Positions 45,717-60,100 of a stretch of 64,000 nucleotides of DNA are shown here, in pieces. The stretch's first letter is position 1; the number at the start of each line of letters is the position of its first letter. The notes under the pieces are model-generated. The model did not search any database and was not told the DNA's origin. It saw only the letters and a program-made list of their open reading frames with translations. The stretch lies in NCBI RefSeq assembly GCF_000224145.3, contig NC_020173.2:4747680-4811679 (forward strand). Direction: 5' to 3'. Origin of the DNA: Ciona intestinalis. Taxonomy: Eukaryota > Chordata > Ascidiacea > Phlebobranchia > Cionidae. A program made the translations under genes and the position numbers.

Positions 45717-48113
45717 ACTTATAACGCATGCTGTATACATGTACCGGGTTATGGGTATATATCATGTTTAACTCATTTAAAAAATAGGTTTAGTTTTTGT
45801 CTCCGCACTTGTAAATCATGTAGTCTATTTTCCTCATGCAATGGTGTCTTTTGTTTTTTTATTAATAGCGCTTTATCACGTTCAATTATATTGGCGTAAA
45901 ATTGGATCCCTATACCGCTATATATATAAGAGGCTTGTTTATTTTAATAACAGATGTTACAGCTCACAAATAAGCCGCCCACCAATAATCAGTTGTAAAT
46001 TTTTCTAATCTAAAACGGCAGTAAAATGTTCTATAACAGTAAACGAAGTTTATGCTTCAAATTCAGAACGAGGGATGCAGCAGTTAGGCTGCCTGTTCTG
46101 ATTTAAAAGTTAGTTTAATTAGTTGATTCAGCGGTCACGTGCACCCATCTGTGTCGCCAAAATGCCGAGCTAGTTACAACATTTGTTGATCTGGCAAACA
46201 AAGATTGCGTATTTACACAGGCATCGGTGCTAAGTCCGTTTCTGTTCAAGGGCAGTGCAAATACATTCCGAAAACTTTATTTTCCGTATTGACAAAGCTA
46301 AGATTACAGAATCCCGGGCAACGCCGGTAAGTTAGAAATAATTCCATTCCCAAACGCCGGTGTCCATTTCTAATGACCCCGGTTAACTTTTCCCTAAATC
46401 GGGTCAACAGTCTTGTTTTGTTGGAATGAAACTATAAACGAGGGCAGCGAAAGCAGCAAACAGCTTCAAAACATCGTCGTACTGGTCAATATTTTTACGG
46501 CACTTAATAAAGGCTGATTTAACCCGGCATTGCTACACGGTAAAAACAAGGGCGATTAATTGGGTCTCATACTGGCGCACATACCTCGCAGGCAAGTTAC
46601 AATCCGATCGCTCTGATGTTTTTATTCAGTGTGTTGTGTATGAAACCAAAATCGCAGCAATTCGCTTTATTTACTAGTGAAGTGCCACATTACAGGTGTA
46701 TAAACTATAAAAGGGACTTAACAGCGTATAAAGATTTTTCTTTGACTATAGAAATACGTCACAAATTCAACAACCAATCGCAGCGATCGATTTACAATGT
46801 TTGCAACACACACGTGAACGTCGTTTTATGGGTCCTGATTTCCATAAGAAATGCAAATACAGATTCCGATCTTTGATCCTTTGGGTTCAAACGTTAAATT
46901 TGAAACTATTCGTGGCGTCGTAATTGCAACACAGCAGCGGGACGTCGTCAATTAGACGCACAGTTTCAATAAATGCTTGCCCGAAGGGTGTTTTTGACCA
47001 GTCGATGTTTAGAAAACGAACTGTTAAACGTCACCTATCCACCACCAGCACCCATATTACAGACGCGGTGCATATTCTGCATTGCTATTACTAACAATTT
47101 CTATGCATAGCGTACTCGACTGTTTTGCTGTTCCGTCTTTTCGTGGTCTTAAGGGTGGGGGAAGATGGGACATGGTTTAATTACATTTTCTCATTTCATT
47201 TGGTAGCAAACAAAGAATATTTACATATTTTATTAACCGCATCGTCACGGCTTAAAAAACGTTGGTAGTTGTTAAAAACAGCATCAGGAAACATGGAATT
47301 TAGGTGTTAACGCTTTCCTATCTGATCCCACAGCAGCATTGGTGCTTCGTTATCGTAGTGTGGTCGAAGCGATAAAGAAAAATGGTTATTTTTAAAATTG
47401 TTGCAATTCCCACTTAAAAGAGCAAATAAATCAAGAGTGTTAAACATTTGCGGGTGGTGCAAAGTTATTCTATTTATAACCCAGTAGCATTCTCACCGAT
47501 TGCCAGCCTGTCGTTCCACATCACATGCGCAGGAGACACGGCAACATAATATTGAAAAGGCGGCGGACTTTGGACTGCGTTATTTTTTCTTCGCTCGTGA
47601 CCGTTTTTCGTTCAATTTGAGTGGGCGTGTTTAACATTACAATGTGGTTATCTAGGTCAAGTGGTTGATTTGTTTAGTGGAAAATTTGAACCGCATTACA
47701 AGATAACCAGCAACCTATTGCTCACATTATGTTCCTGAGTACCACAGTATCGCATATGCTCAATGTAAACTTTCCCTAAACGGGACCGACGTCATGTGCA
47801 ATCGAAAAGCAATAACTGTTACGTCGGTAATAAATAATAAAAGATTGCATTAAACACACACACGATGACGTGGCTGAATTGCAATCTGAGCCAGTAATGA
47901 GAAATCTAGCGTCGTTGTTTTATCAACCGGTGAACTTTAATCGGAGCTTTCCGAATTGCACCACCGCATTGCTCGATTCGCTCAGCGCCATCTGCCGGCA
48001 AATAATGCCTTTCTCTCGCTCCTATTTTCTTTGTCCTGAGTTGATGATGGCGACCAAATAAAAGCAAGCGCCGCGCTTCGCAAATTGGACCAGCGAAAAG
48101 TGAACCCGACAAG
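45717..48113. other. Intergenic region before the lipid transfer protein gene
   Basis: About 2.4 kb with one MITE (47151-47332). No exon or conserved coding segment was recognised. Should hold the 3' end of the phosphatase-like gene and the promoter and 5' untranslated region of the lipid transfer protein gene. Confidence 0.5.
47151..47332 (+). mobile_element. MITE copy
   Basis: AAGGGTGGGGGAAGATGGGA at the left, interior GCAAACAAAGAATATT, right end CTATCTGATCCCACAG; moderately decayed. Confidence 0.82.
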
Positions 48114-51100
48114 ATGGAACTACAAGCGTTCATCTTAAGTTTGTTATTGCTGACGATTGTTTCAGAAACCCAATCGAGTGAGTATAGGCAATGTTTTATA
48201 ATTAGTTTGAAATTAAACTGTAATGTCTGTTCCTATATTAATATACGTTCGAGTGCGCCTGGATTTGCAAGGTTAATTGCCGCAAGACGGAGTGTGCAGA
48301 ATTTCGTATTTAAATGCGCGAAGGCAGTCTATTCCCGTTGTAACCGTTTATTGCATACCACTCATTTTTAAATAGATTCTGATTTTTGGTACGTTTTTAA
48401 TAATTTAATTTGTATTACCTCTGTTATTTTCATTTTGTCATATTAGCTACTGAAATCGAATGCTTTTACCGTAACTAACAGTCTTACTTGCATATTCTAT
48501 AGACTAAAGTTGATTAGTTTATTATTCGATTAGAAATTTAAGTCTGGTTATCGACCGTCGCTTCAGTCGATTCTGTAAACAGAAAAACATGAAGCAGTTG
48601 GTTAAACGAGCGCAAATCATGTACGCGATAAGGCTATTTGTGTGGCTGTTTAATTATGTGTGTACTTTAAAGGGCTACGTAACTTTAAATGTGCATCAAA
48701 CTAACGTGTTAACGCCAAAAAGATAGTTCTATGTGACGTTCGCGGTTTTTGTGACTTTGGCTGGTACAATGTGTCAAACGTAGCAATTTTGTTGTGACTA
48801 GATTGTCGTTCGGTCCAACAAACAGTACAATATCTTGGGTTAAAAGCCCCTTGGTAATAACTAGGCTGAAGCGAGCAAAAGCCACGAAGGTCAATTTCTT
48901 GCAACAAAGCTTTGTAATTCAGGAAGTCAATTACGTAGGTCGCCAATTGCACTGTTATTACAATGGGAAAGAACCGACGTATTTGCACGTTATTGGGTTT
49001 CCCAGTTCCGAAGCGCTGTGTATTACTTTCTGTGTGTATGACTTTCTATACTAACATCTGGTTGATAGACTCGTTTTGGGCGGAATCGTATTTATTAAAA
49101 TTAAATGGTTTACTACTGTCAACAATTTAGTTTCGCCCTCGTTCGACCTCTTGTTTTCGTGTTTAATAGAAGCGCTTGGGGTCTGAAATTGGGTCAATTG
49201 GGAATTGAACGTAAAGAGATTGCTTGCTTAGGCACACGGCTTGTTTACTGCGCGCATTTCGGAGAAAGGTTTAAGTTCATTCGCCTCCCCAGCCTTACTT
49301 AGTTACTGCAGTGTCAAGTCCCACTGCGTGCGCCACAAAACCACGTGACTTCTTTGTTGTCGACATATCAGCTGATTCCAGCCAGGCGTGACGACTCTTC
49401 TGCCTCGAGCAGATTTGCCCGATAATAATATTATTGCGGAAGAGAGAAAATCGCCCCAAAAACAACTCGTCGTCACAGGCATGTGTGTCAGTTTTAACGC
49501 CATTAAGAACCACTTGACAAACAGGCTTGTAACGTAATTTGACAAGCTTGTAATGTGATTTAAATGTTATATAACTCGGTTAATACGAATGTTCATGAGC
49601 TTTTTTATTTAATCTCCTACAACGCCGATTTTTATAGTCGTGTGACGATTAAGATTACGGAGTGTTTTACTGCGGAGAAGTAAATAATAAAAACCGGTCA
49701 TCGGTGTAACATTTACTTCTATTGCGCCATTTCGATAGTCTGTGACTTCTTATTGCCTTGTAAATCAATTAAATGTGTGACAGTGGCGCACACTTGTCGC
49801 GACCTTCGTACAGAAGCCTTCGCTTTAAATTTGCTGTTTCAGCGATTTTCTAAACCGCTTCGTTGCTCTAAGAGCAATATCACTTATTCGTTGTTTTTCT
49901 CATTTCCTTTCGTTTCTTCGATCGATGACAGCTCTGCGTGGAAAGAAAACGATACGCAGCGAAGTATCACAATCGAATTCAATACCTCCTTGTATTTGTA
50001 TCCACGTAAGAAGCGCTGACCACGTTTCTTTTTTACAAAACCGACAAACATTCCTCTAACGGCAGGATTGGACTTTGCCCCGAGTCTGACCGGCCAACGG
50101 AATCAAACGCTTGTTTTTCTTCTTCCTGCGGTGCAAGATTTTGCAGCGGTCTTTGTGTCTGACCCACAAAGCGGCTCGTGAGCGACCTTTCGCGCGAGTT
50201 CATCGGCTCTTTCGTTCTTAGTCCATCTAATAGCGATTCAGGCCCATAACTAAAAATCGGAGCGCCGCAAATTCGTGTTGTAATGCAGATTAAACGACAC
50301 CCCTTAAACACCTTTATTTTGTTCTGCAGGATCTCTGGACAATTCGTTTCAGTGCGCATCAGCATGCCCAGGTAAATGCCAGTGGCTCCCTAGCGCCATC
50401 ACGCGAACAACAATTTCTAACATAAACTACTTTTCAGAGCCGACTAAGTTCGATTACTCGGTGGGCTACACCTACCAATATAACTACAACGCTGATGTTA
50501 CAAGTAGCTTCTATGAGGAGGCTACTGAAGGACAAAAATCCACAGTTCATATACAAGCATCATTACTAGTGGATGTCCTTTCACCATGTGAACTTGTCTT
50601 GAGGGTACACAATTTCAAACATATTTGCAACAATTTAATTGACCCAATAAATTTAAACTTAACTCAAATACGGGTTCTCTGACAAATTCTAAAATATAAA
50701 AGTTACAGTCTCACAAAAACCAAAAACTATAAAATAGCATTAATTCACAAAGTTTAAGTTCTTAAATTTTATGTTCATAATGTCAAAATATGTCAACTTT
50801 ATAAAACAAAACTAGTTTTTATAAAGTTTAAGTTTTTAAATTTTATGTTCATAATATGTAAAATATGTCAACTTTAATTTGTGTTTTAACTTCTAGATAT
50901 CAAGAGCAAGTATTGATGCACCAGGAACAAGTGAATGGGAGACCAGTTTACAACGAAACCCACTTCATTTTAACTTCCAAGACGGCAGGATCCCGGAAAT
51001 CTGTTCTTCAAATGACGACCCAACATGGGTGCTCAATATCAAACGTGGTATGCTCTCAGCATTCCAGGTTTCTTCTGTTGTGGAAGAACCCTCTGTCCGA

Positions 51101-54100
51101 GAGGTATGTAGCTGATGGAATTTAATACTAGACGTTAAGAAGCATAACCTACTAACTTTTTAAAAAAAATACAATTTTTTTATAAATTACCTAAAATCCC
51201 GATTCATATTTAGATTGCTATTTTAATAACGATAATCACACATCGGAACAGTCTCTAGATTCCCAATTATATGAACAGGTTGATGTCAGCGGAGACTGCC
51301 AGTCATCTTATGAAGTTGTATCTGAGTCGAACAATGTGATCATCACAAAACAGAAAGATTACAACACCTGTGCAGGGCGTGACCAACATCTATTGTTCTC
51401 CCACTTCACCCCATACCCAAGCGATTCAGTAAGATCTTTCCTACATTTTTAGAGTAATTTTGCTTTTACTGTATTAACCTAAAAAAATCTTACTGCCTGT
51501 TTTAAAGTGATACAATCTTTTTTGTGAAATTTTTAGGTTAATGTGACTTTGTTAGATTTTAACATTTTTTACAATTCAGCCTCGTCAGAACTTCATCTAC
51601 AGTGAGCAGAGTTGCAGGCAGCAGCTTACAAACAGTGTTATGCAATCTACTACATGCACGGAACAACATACATTCCGACCTTTTAGTACAGCAGAAAGTG
51701 GAGCACGTACATCAATCACACAACGCCTGCAATTTGCTTCAAAATCGAGAACATATGGAGCTGAGCGACGTGAGTAGCAAAGTTTTATCACATTATACAA
51801 AGCTATGCTAAACATTTGAGAACCACCGTGACATAGAAAGTTAATGACCAATATAGTACTGTGGGGTAAAATGGATACCGCTAGCGAATAATATCTCATA
51901 TTTTCTAATTGTGTTTTTAGCGATTAACAACACTCCTTTATTATTTAGAGTCGTGAGGAAATGGTTATCTAATTTAGTAAATATTTTTGGTTTACTACCA
52001 AATAGGATGATAAAAGAGGATGAAAACATAGACCATCTTACTATGTGTAAATTTAAACTTTATTTTGTTTAGTTGGAAGCAATGTGGCAAGACGTACCAC
52101 ACTTGCATTTGAAGGTGAAGAAATGGCAGCGATTACGTCGTCTGATATTTCTGAACTGCAGGGTCTGTTTTCCACAGTATGTGAAACCATGTCAACTGAG
52201 AACTACAAGAAGGTAAGCCAGCGATGATGAAATTCCTTTCTGTTTGGTGTAATTAATTAATCTCATTTTCATTACTGCATATGTATGGTACTTGCCACAA
52301 GTATTTTCATGTGTTTGATCCTTTAGGTTGGTGAAGAATTCATCAGAATGGTTTTCTTGCTCCGAAGATTGGATGTTCCTGCTCTGCAACAAGCTTTGAA
52401 CTCCTTGGATGGTGCATGCACAGTATGGGAGTCTGCTCTCAAGTATGTTTGCTATTTGTTATACAGTAATGAATGTTTTATTAGAAAGTAGACTTGTCTT
52501 GCACTATGGCACACTGGTTACCGCGGCTGTCTCTAACCAAAAGAATATGGGTTCGAGACTTAATGCTGCTATTGAACATATGTGTGCTTAAGCGAGATAA
52601 TAAATGACATCTTTAGTGGTCCCTTTTGAGTTGTCTAAATTGTCAGTCATATACTGATAAAAAAACAGACCTACGAAGGTACATATGTGGTGACTCAGCA
52701 GGCATCAGGTAAATGGGACAAAACCCCTGTCATAATAACGATTGTTGTTGACCTGTCACGTAAAGATAAAAATGCCAATCCAGTCAGGTAAACTAAGTTC
52801 ACCCTTTTACCTCAGGGAAATGTTCCGTGATGGACTCCAATGGTGCGGTAGTGAAGCATGCGTGGTATTTGAAACCAGAATGATCGCAGCAGGCCGTGAA
52901 GAGGTTGATGATGCAACTTCAGATAGATGGTTGACCGGCATGAGCTTGATTACCAAACCTACCCCACCCATGTTGGAAGGATTAATAGTAAGTATATTTT
53001 TACAGCTAAGCTTCACTTTTCGAATTTTATTAAAATGTGAGATGACACAGATCAAACATAAGAAACCTTATAAATTAATGTGCCGACCGTAGTATATTTT
53101 GGCTCTGCTTGATTGTATAGACACAAACAGCAGGTTAAAAGCTATTTATACTGAGGACCTAAGACATATGAAGTCATCCCTGTTACATAAGCTGAGGTAA
53201 TATGTGATCCCAAGCACCAACATTACAACTTGATTTACAACAGTACAAAAGCATTTCTACAATTTTTACATTTTTTTACAGTATAATACTAATTCCACCG
53301 TTCTTTCGTAATTTTATAACATATTCATTTTTAGAATGTTGCACGAAGCAATAGATTGATGCAGAAGGCGTACCTCACTGCAGGTACAATGATTCACAAG
53401 ATTTGCAATTCAGCGACCACCAACTGCCTTACCATGCCAATTGTTTCCGATGCCATCGCTTTCTTTCAAGACAAGCTTGGTTACAACTGCCGAACAACTA
53501 ACCTTGAATCCAAGCAAGAGGTGGGAAAATTCACATACTTTAAGCTTTGTAGCAATTTCTATGTGGGTGAGGTCTCGCAGTTTTGCATGGCATGGGTCCT
53601 AGGATATAGGCTAGGATTGGCCCATTACCCAAAAAATTGTAGTATTTTACTTGTTGCGATAATACCACAATAAACATACACAGTTAGAATTTATTTTTGT
53701 TTTCAGCACAAACTTACTTGTTTTCAGCTCAAAGGCACTTACAGATATAAAATGTAAACATGTAAACTGCATATATGTACCGTTACCAGCATACATGTAC
53801 CAAACTAGTTTCTATTTATTCGGGTGTGGTCCAACGATGTAGCATGCCATTTTGGCCTATATTTTCCATTTACCTTTACATCGAACGAAATAGTGTACAA
53901 ACGAAATAGTGTGTGTGTCTAAACAAAATAAAAAAAAATTATCAAAATATAATCTGAAATCGATTTTTTTAGATTCTTCTTTCATTGAGATCACTCGGCA
54001 ATGCCGGACGATTCACCGCGATTCGCACAATCTCCTTGTGTGCATCGGAAGAAGGAAATGATATGGAAACCAGAGTATCAGCTGTTGAAGCTTTCAGAAG

Positions 54101-57100
54101 ACTACCATGCAATTCTGATGTAAATATACTTGCTATAAGACAAAAAAAAACTAAAAAATTGTGAAAATGGAAACTCGAAAATGACATAATAACATTATTA
54201 TATATTGTGTTCTATGCTGTTCACAGTAACATAGAGATAAAAGCCATTCATAAATTTAACCAAAATTCATTTATATTTATAAATCAAATGAAAAATCATT
54301 TATATTCATAAATTAAAACGAAATCATTATATTTATAAATTAAACCAAAAATCGTTATAAATTCAACACATTTCGCAGCGATCTGAGATTTCCAGCATCA
54401 TCTTTAACACCGAGGTTGATGCTGAGCTCCGTATCTCATCTTACCTTGCGTTGATGCAATGCCCAACACCTGCATTCATCGCTCAGATCAGTGCTATGCT
54501 TGATACAGAACCAGTCAGACAAGGTAATTTGTTTATGGCCCTATTTTTCTATTAGAAGTTTAACTTGATAATAATTAAACATAAATGGCTTGTTTGTCTG
54601 TTAGGTGTAGGGGCCATGCTTATTGTTGTTTTGGGACCATATCCTGTTTGTTTAAAATAAAATGTATTTTACAAAAAAAAATGGAAAATTTTGTGTGCAT
54701 AAAACTCATTAGTTAGTTTGGACTCGTAAATTCAAACAAAATTAAAATTGAAAACAATGCATTAATGTAATACAGTAACCTAATATGAATGTATTATGTA
54801 TAAATAGAAGAACTAATAATCTATTTTTCTCTATAGTTGCAAGTTTTGTATGGACACATCTGAACCAACTGATGGAATCAACTGATCCATTGAAGGGATA
54901 TCTCAAACCTCTGCTTACTGAGACAGTTTTCTTAAAGAAACATGATCTTGACCCAAGAAAATACTCTAGATTCTATGAGAACTCTCTCTTTTCTGGTATG
55001 TAGTATTTTAAAAGTCAAATTTTTGTGCTTCTTTTTATGCTGAAAATAAAATAAGATTAAAATTGTATATGTACGGTGAGTTTTGAAAAAGAAATTAAAA
55101 TCTTAATTTTATTGATTATATTACAGCCCTATTTAAATGTTGTAAATAAAACTAAATGAAAATTGTACATGATAATTTTTTAGAAAAATGTTTCTAAGTT
55201 AACATTTGTTTTTAGAACAACTGAACGCTGGAGCTACTTTGGAAAGCAGCCTTGTGTGGTCGCCTAAATCTTTCATGCCAAGAAGTGCAAACCTTAACTT
55301 TACAGTTGATGTTTTCGGACAAGCCGTCAATCTCTTTGAGGTAAATGAATAAAAAAACAGCAAAAATGAGCTCAAAACATCCACAAAAAAGCTAAAATAT
55401 TCATGTCACCATATAGAGAACTTATGAAAATTGTTCTATTCATTAACAGTATAGAAAACACTTAGAAATATATCATCGTTTTTGGGATGTCATTTCTTTT
55501 AAATGGACATATTTGTTTGATTATAATGTACTTTTGGATGGAAATTATCATTTTTTTACAATATAGAAAACTTACACAAATTATCACATTCAATATACAA
55601 CAGGTTGGTGGTCGTGTTGAAGGCGTGGAGACACTTCTGCAGTCATTCATGGGACCTAAAGGTTTCTTGAAAAACAGTCCGTTGAGTGATCTCTTCATGG
55701 CACCAGATGAAGATGCGGAGGAAGAAGAAGAGCCAGAGGTTGAAGAGGAGAGGATCTCTAGATCGACGGATGATACAAGACTCGTTGAACTTCAGACACA
55801 AGTAATTTTTTATTAATATAAAAAACTTAAAAAAATGATTTAAAAAAATTCAAACATGTTTAAAAATAAATTGTCAATTATTTTATGACTGTGTGTACAT
55901 TTTATGGATTCACAATTATTTGGGCAATGTTTTTGCAAGTAATATTTTACCTGTTATTTTTACTCTGTTTTTAGTACAAAACTGGACTTAACACTGAGAA
56001 TAAGCCAAATGCAAACTGGTACATGCGGGTGTTTGGAAATGAAATGTTTTACGGAAACAGCAGAGAAATGGCAATTCCAACTGCAGAAAGTGGATCCATC
56101 AATATTCTGCCAATCATGCAGCAACTAGCTGAGGTAAATATTAAACCCCTTATATGTACACAACATCTGGTTACATATTTAAATACCATATCAAAAGTTT
56201 AAATTAAAAGCAACAAAGAAAAGCACTAGCAAAAGAAGGGCAATTGTTATAACACATTACTTGGTGGCTGTCTTAGTGTTCTGGTTCTTAATTAATTTTA
56301 AATTTTTGTAGAAGTAAAAAAATGGGTCCACTGAGTTGTGCAATACTGTCACCATTAACTGGTTTCAGTTAAGTAATATTAAAATTCATACATTTAGTCT
56401 ATTCCTTTAATTTTCAGGGTGGACACTATCAATACCATGATGACACAATGATTGTGAACAGCGCTCACGTGCTGCCCACTGGAGTTGGTCTGCCACTCAC
56501 TATTGCATTTAATGGATCAGCCAGCATTGATGTAAATGCGGACGGTCGTCTTGACATGACCGGTTTGTTTTCAACACCACCACAACTTACAGTTAATGGA
56601 CAAGTTCTGCCAAGGTAATCACTCTATAAAGTGTATGTTATACCACAGCTGTTTTAAACTTATAGGTTGACATTGTTAAAATGAAGTTACACTCATTGTC
56701 AAATATAGGCAACCTCATTAATTAATGTGGTGAATGGAATATATATTCTGGATATGCCTGTTTGTTTAGACACCTATCAGGAAAAGAAAATCTGTTAAAT
56801 TTGCAGTTCAAACATAATGTCCCCCTGTCTCAAAAGTTGGAGCGACATGCCACTCCATACACTTCTAACATTACGCCGATGCATTTAAAAAAAATTCTTT
56901 AAAATATAACTTCACAGAGCTGTAATCTACATGACGGGCTCAATGACTGTGGATGCACACGTACACCGCACCGGAATTGCTACTGAGTCTTCAGCTATGA
57001 CATCCTGGACTCTGGGTGGGCAGGTATCTTTGGAACAAGGACAGAGACTCTCCATGAGACTTGATGCTCCATTCAGAGAAAATACTGTGTTCAAATTCAA

Positions 57101-60100
57101 GTGAGTATAAGATTTCGCCTAAACTAAGAGCTGTTTATTTGGTGCACATGTTAAAAAATACACCTTCATAAAAACACATTTTGGTGCGTCATTTGGAAAA
57201 CTAAAAAAAACTTTCCCAATAAAATGTTTCTGATCTGATGTGTTTCAGTTTACGTGATGATATTAGATCCATCTGATGCTTTAATTTGCCAACATTTTAA
57301 TATTTCAATTTTTTTACAGTCACAAGCTTATGACCATTGCTGGTGAGGAAGTGACAGACATGCAATCTGACAACCTTGCTTTGACCCAAGATGTCTGCAG
57401 CCAAGACTATGCTGGACACAGGCTTTGTTACGACAACCACTTGACACCACAGACTGTAAGTTTATTTTTTGACTTTAACAAAACATTTGTTTTATACATT
57501 TTGTGTCGCTGCTACCATTGTGGGTATGTGTCTTTAGGTAAGACACTTACCAGCAATTGCTCCAACCCAGTGGTCACTAATGGTTTGTCTAAATTGTTAG
57601 CCATACATAAAACAATCACCCATCAAGTTACGTACGTGGTAAATTCTAAGTTGGCACGAGGTGTATAAAACAGAACACCAGTGTTAAACGACAGTAGTTT
57701 CGTGGCCACTTAAAAAAAAGGACAAGTTACATTCACTCTTTCATAATTTTATTTATGATTTTTTACAGGGTAGTCTCATTTTCCCTGTTCAAGGACAAGT
57801 TGGAATAACAGCCTACCTGGAAAAAACAGATTCTGGGATAGATCATTACCTTCTGTCCGGAACATACCAGCCAACATACACTGTAACTTTAAATGCTAAT
57901 TTTTTTAATTTAATTTTTTTATACGGTTGAGGTTCTACAGTTAGGTACCCAACTATGCCAGGGGACCTGGAATTTAGATCGGAGTAGGCTTGTTATCCCC
58001 AAGATTTTAACTTAACACAATCAAAATGAAGATTATTATGATATGCAATTATTCATAGTAAAACGCTTTGAAATTTACAAACCTTATTTTGACTCATTTT
58101 AATTAAGGTTTTTGGTCTTTTACTTTTTAAGTTTTGATTTACTCTTTGTTAATTTTCAGGATAGCATGTTCCCAGATACCCTCACAGCTAGTTTAGTGTT
58201 GGATACCCCCAACTCAAATGTGAACAGGCGTATGTCTCTGGATATCGCTTACAACAAAGCTGAGATGACTGCTTCAGTGAGTTATGTTCGCCCTGGAACT
58301 GAGGCCAGTTTAGTAGGTAAATCAATGTGAATATTTGTTTTAACTTTTATATAATGGTTTACAGTATTAATATAACATTTTTCTTTGACTATTTTTTTTG
58401 TGTGTATTTGAACCAAAAAATATAGAAATTCCTTAACAACATTTTAGTGATTGCTATTAAAACCATTTCCACATATTAGGTTCAGTTGAGAACACACAAC
58501 ATGGTGTAATGGCTGTTATGACCTACAACAGGAATGGAGAAGAAACAGAACTCAGGGTAACTAGTCAACTGTTTACTTATTTATGCCTTCGAAAATTTTA
58601 TTTAAAAAATAGAATTTTATGTTTTAGTTATTATTAATTTTATAATAAACTTAATTGTTATCACTGGTTCAAACTTCTTTCAATTTAGACTGTTGTGGAA
58701 AATGGGAGAAGTGGTACTGAGCGCCAGATATCAGCTTTGTCTACTCTGCAAACTCCAACCAAGAGGATCACAGGCAGCGCTCAAATGATTTTAGACCCAC
58801 AGCGCCGTATGGTGGTGAACATGTCCATTCTTAATGTAGCAACTACACCAATCTCACTGCACTGTAAGTGGTTTGGTATTTAAAAAAAAGTACTGAAGAA
58901 GTAGACTGCTCGTCAAAATGTATGGATGATTGTAACTTAAGTATTTACCCTTGAGTGGCAGGGCAAGGAAAGTTGTTATAACACAGATGTTTTGTTCCAC
59001 ACACCTTCTGCTATTAGGAGTTACTGCATATGTAACTGTGTGGGCGTTTTTTGTACAAAATCTTACAGATTCTGCATAAAATAATCTGAACTAATTTTCA
59101 TGGTAACATCTTGTATTTTTAGTAAACTTGCAAGACAACACTGAAGAACAAAGTCGTCGTCTCCGTTACTCCGGATCAGTTAATGTTGCTCTACCTGGGA
59201 TAATTGACAGCGGTCTTCAATTCAACATGAACATCAAACCTAAATCTGACATCTTCATCTTTGCTCTTGATTATACCTTCACTGGATCTGAAGAACAAAG
59301 GTATTTAATATTAATGTAAACCAAAAACTTGTGTTAATTGCAATTTATACTCATTTAAAATATTTCTTTCCTATGCAAGTTACACATTACTTAAGTAGCA
59401 GCGTTAAGTTTTAAATCCCAGTTTCAAAATATGCAATGTTACACCCTAAGCTTACCAGCTTACAATATTGGTATTCATTTTATCTCATCTATTTGTATGT
59501 CTTTTTATTTGTCTTTCTTATGCCACTTACATATTACTGTTGTAGCAGCCACAAGCCTTAGATCTAAGTAACTAGACTCTAGACATAATAAAGTCTTAAG
59601 CTAATGGCTCATACAATAATCTAAATCATTGTTTTTTTCTGGTTTATAACCAAACATATTTAGACATAATTAGAATAAATGTCTGTTTGTATAGGCTTTA
59701 CTTCCACCACAAGCGACGCGACCAATCCACCTCTTCTCTCACATCATGGAGCGCAGAACAAAAGTTTACCTTCACCCAATACCCAATGATGAACCACCAC
59801 GTTGAACTATCATACAGCAATGGGCCAGGCTCTCTCTCCTCTGAAGTCAAGGTTGGCTATGGAAGGCATGCAGGACGTGATGGAAACACCAGATACTTGC
59901 TTGTCAGCCAGGAATTTTCGTACCAGATAGGTGCAGGAACCAGGCAAATAAATGGAAGAGCTCAGCTATCTGTCCCAATCTCAAATATGAACTATGTAGC
60001 AGATCTTAGCCACTCTCAAAGTCCAACCTCTATATCAACGGAAGCAAACATGGGCGAATATGGACTTGTGTTCTCATTTAACGACCGATCTGCTGATACT

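Noticed and set aside
47906-48133. 75-codon minus-strand frame over the lipid transfer gene start
   Set aside because: No motif and overlaps the signal-peptide exon and upstream region on the other strand.
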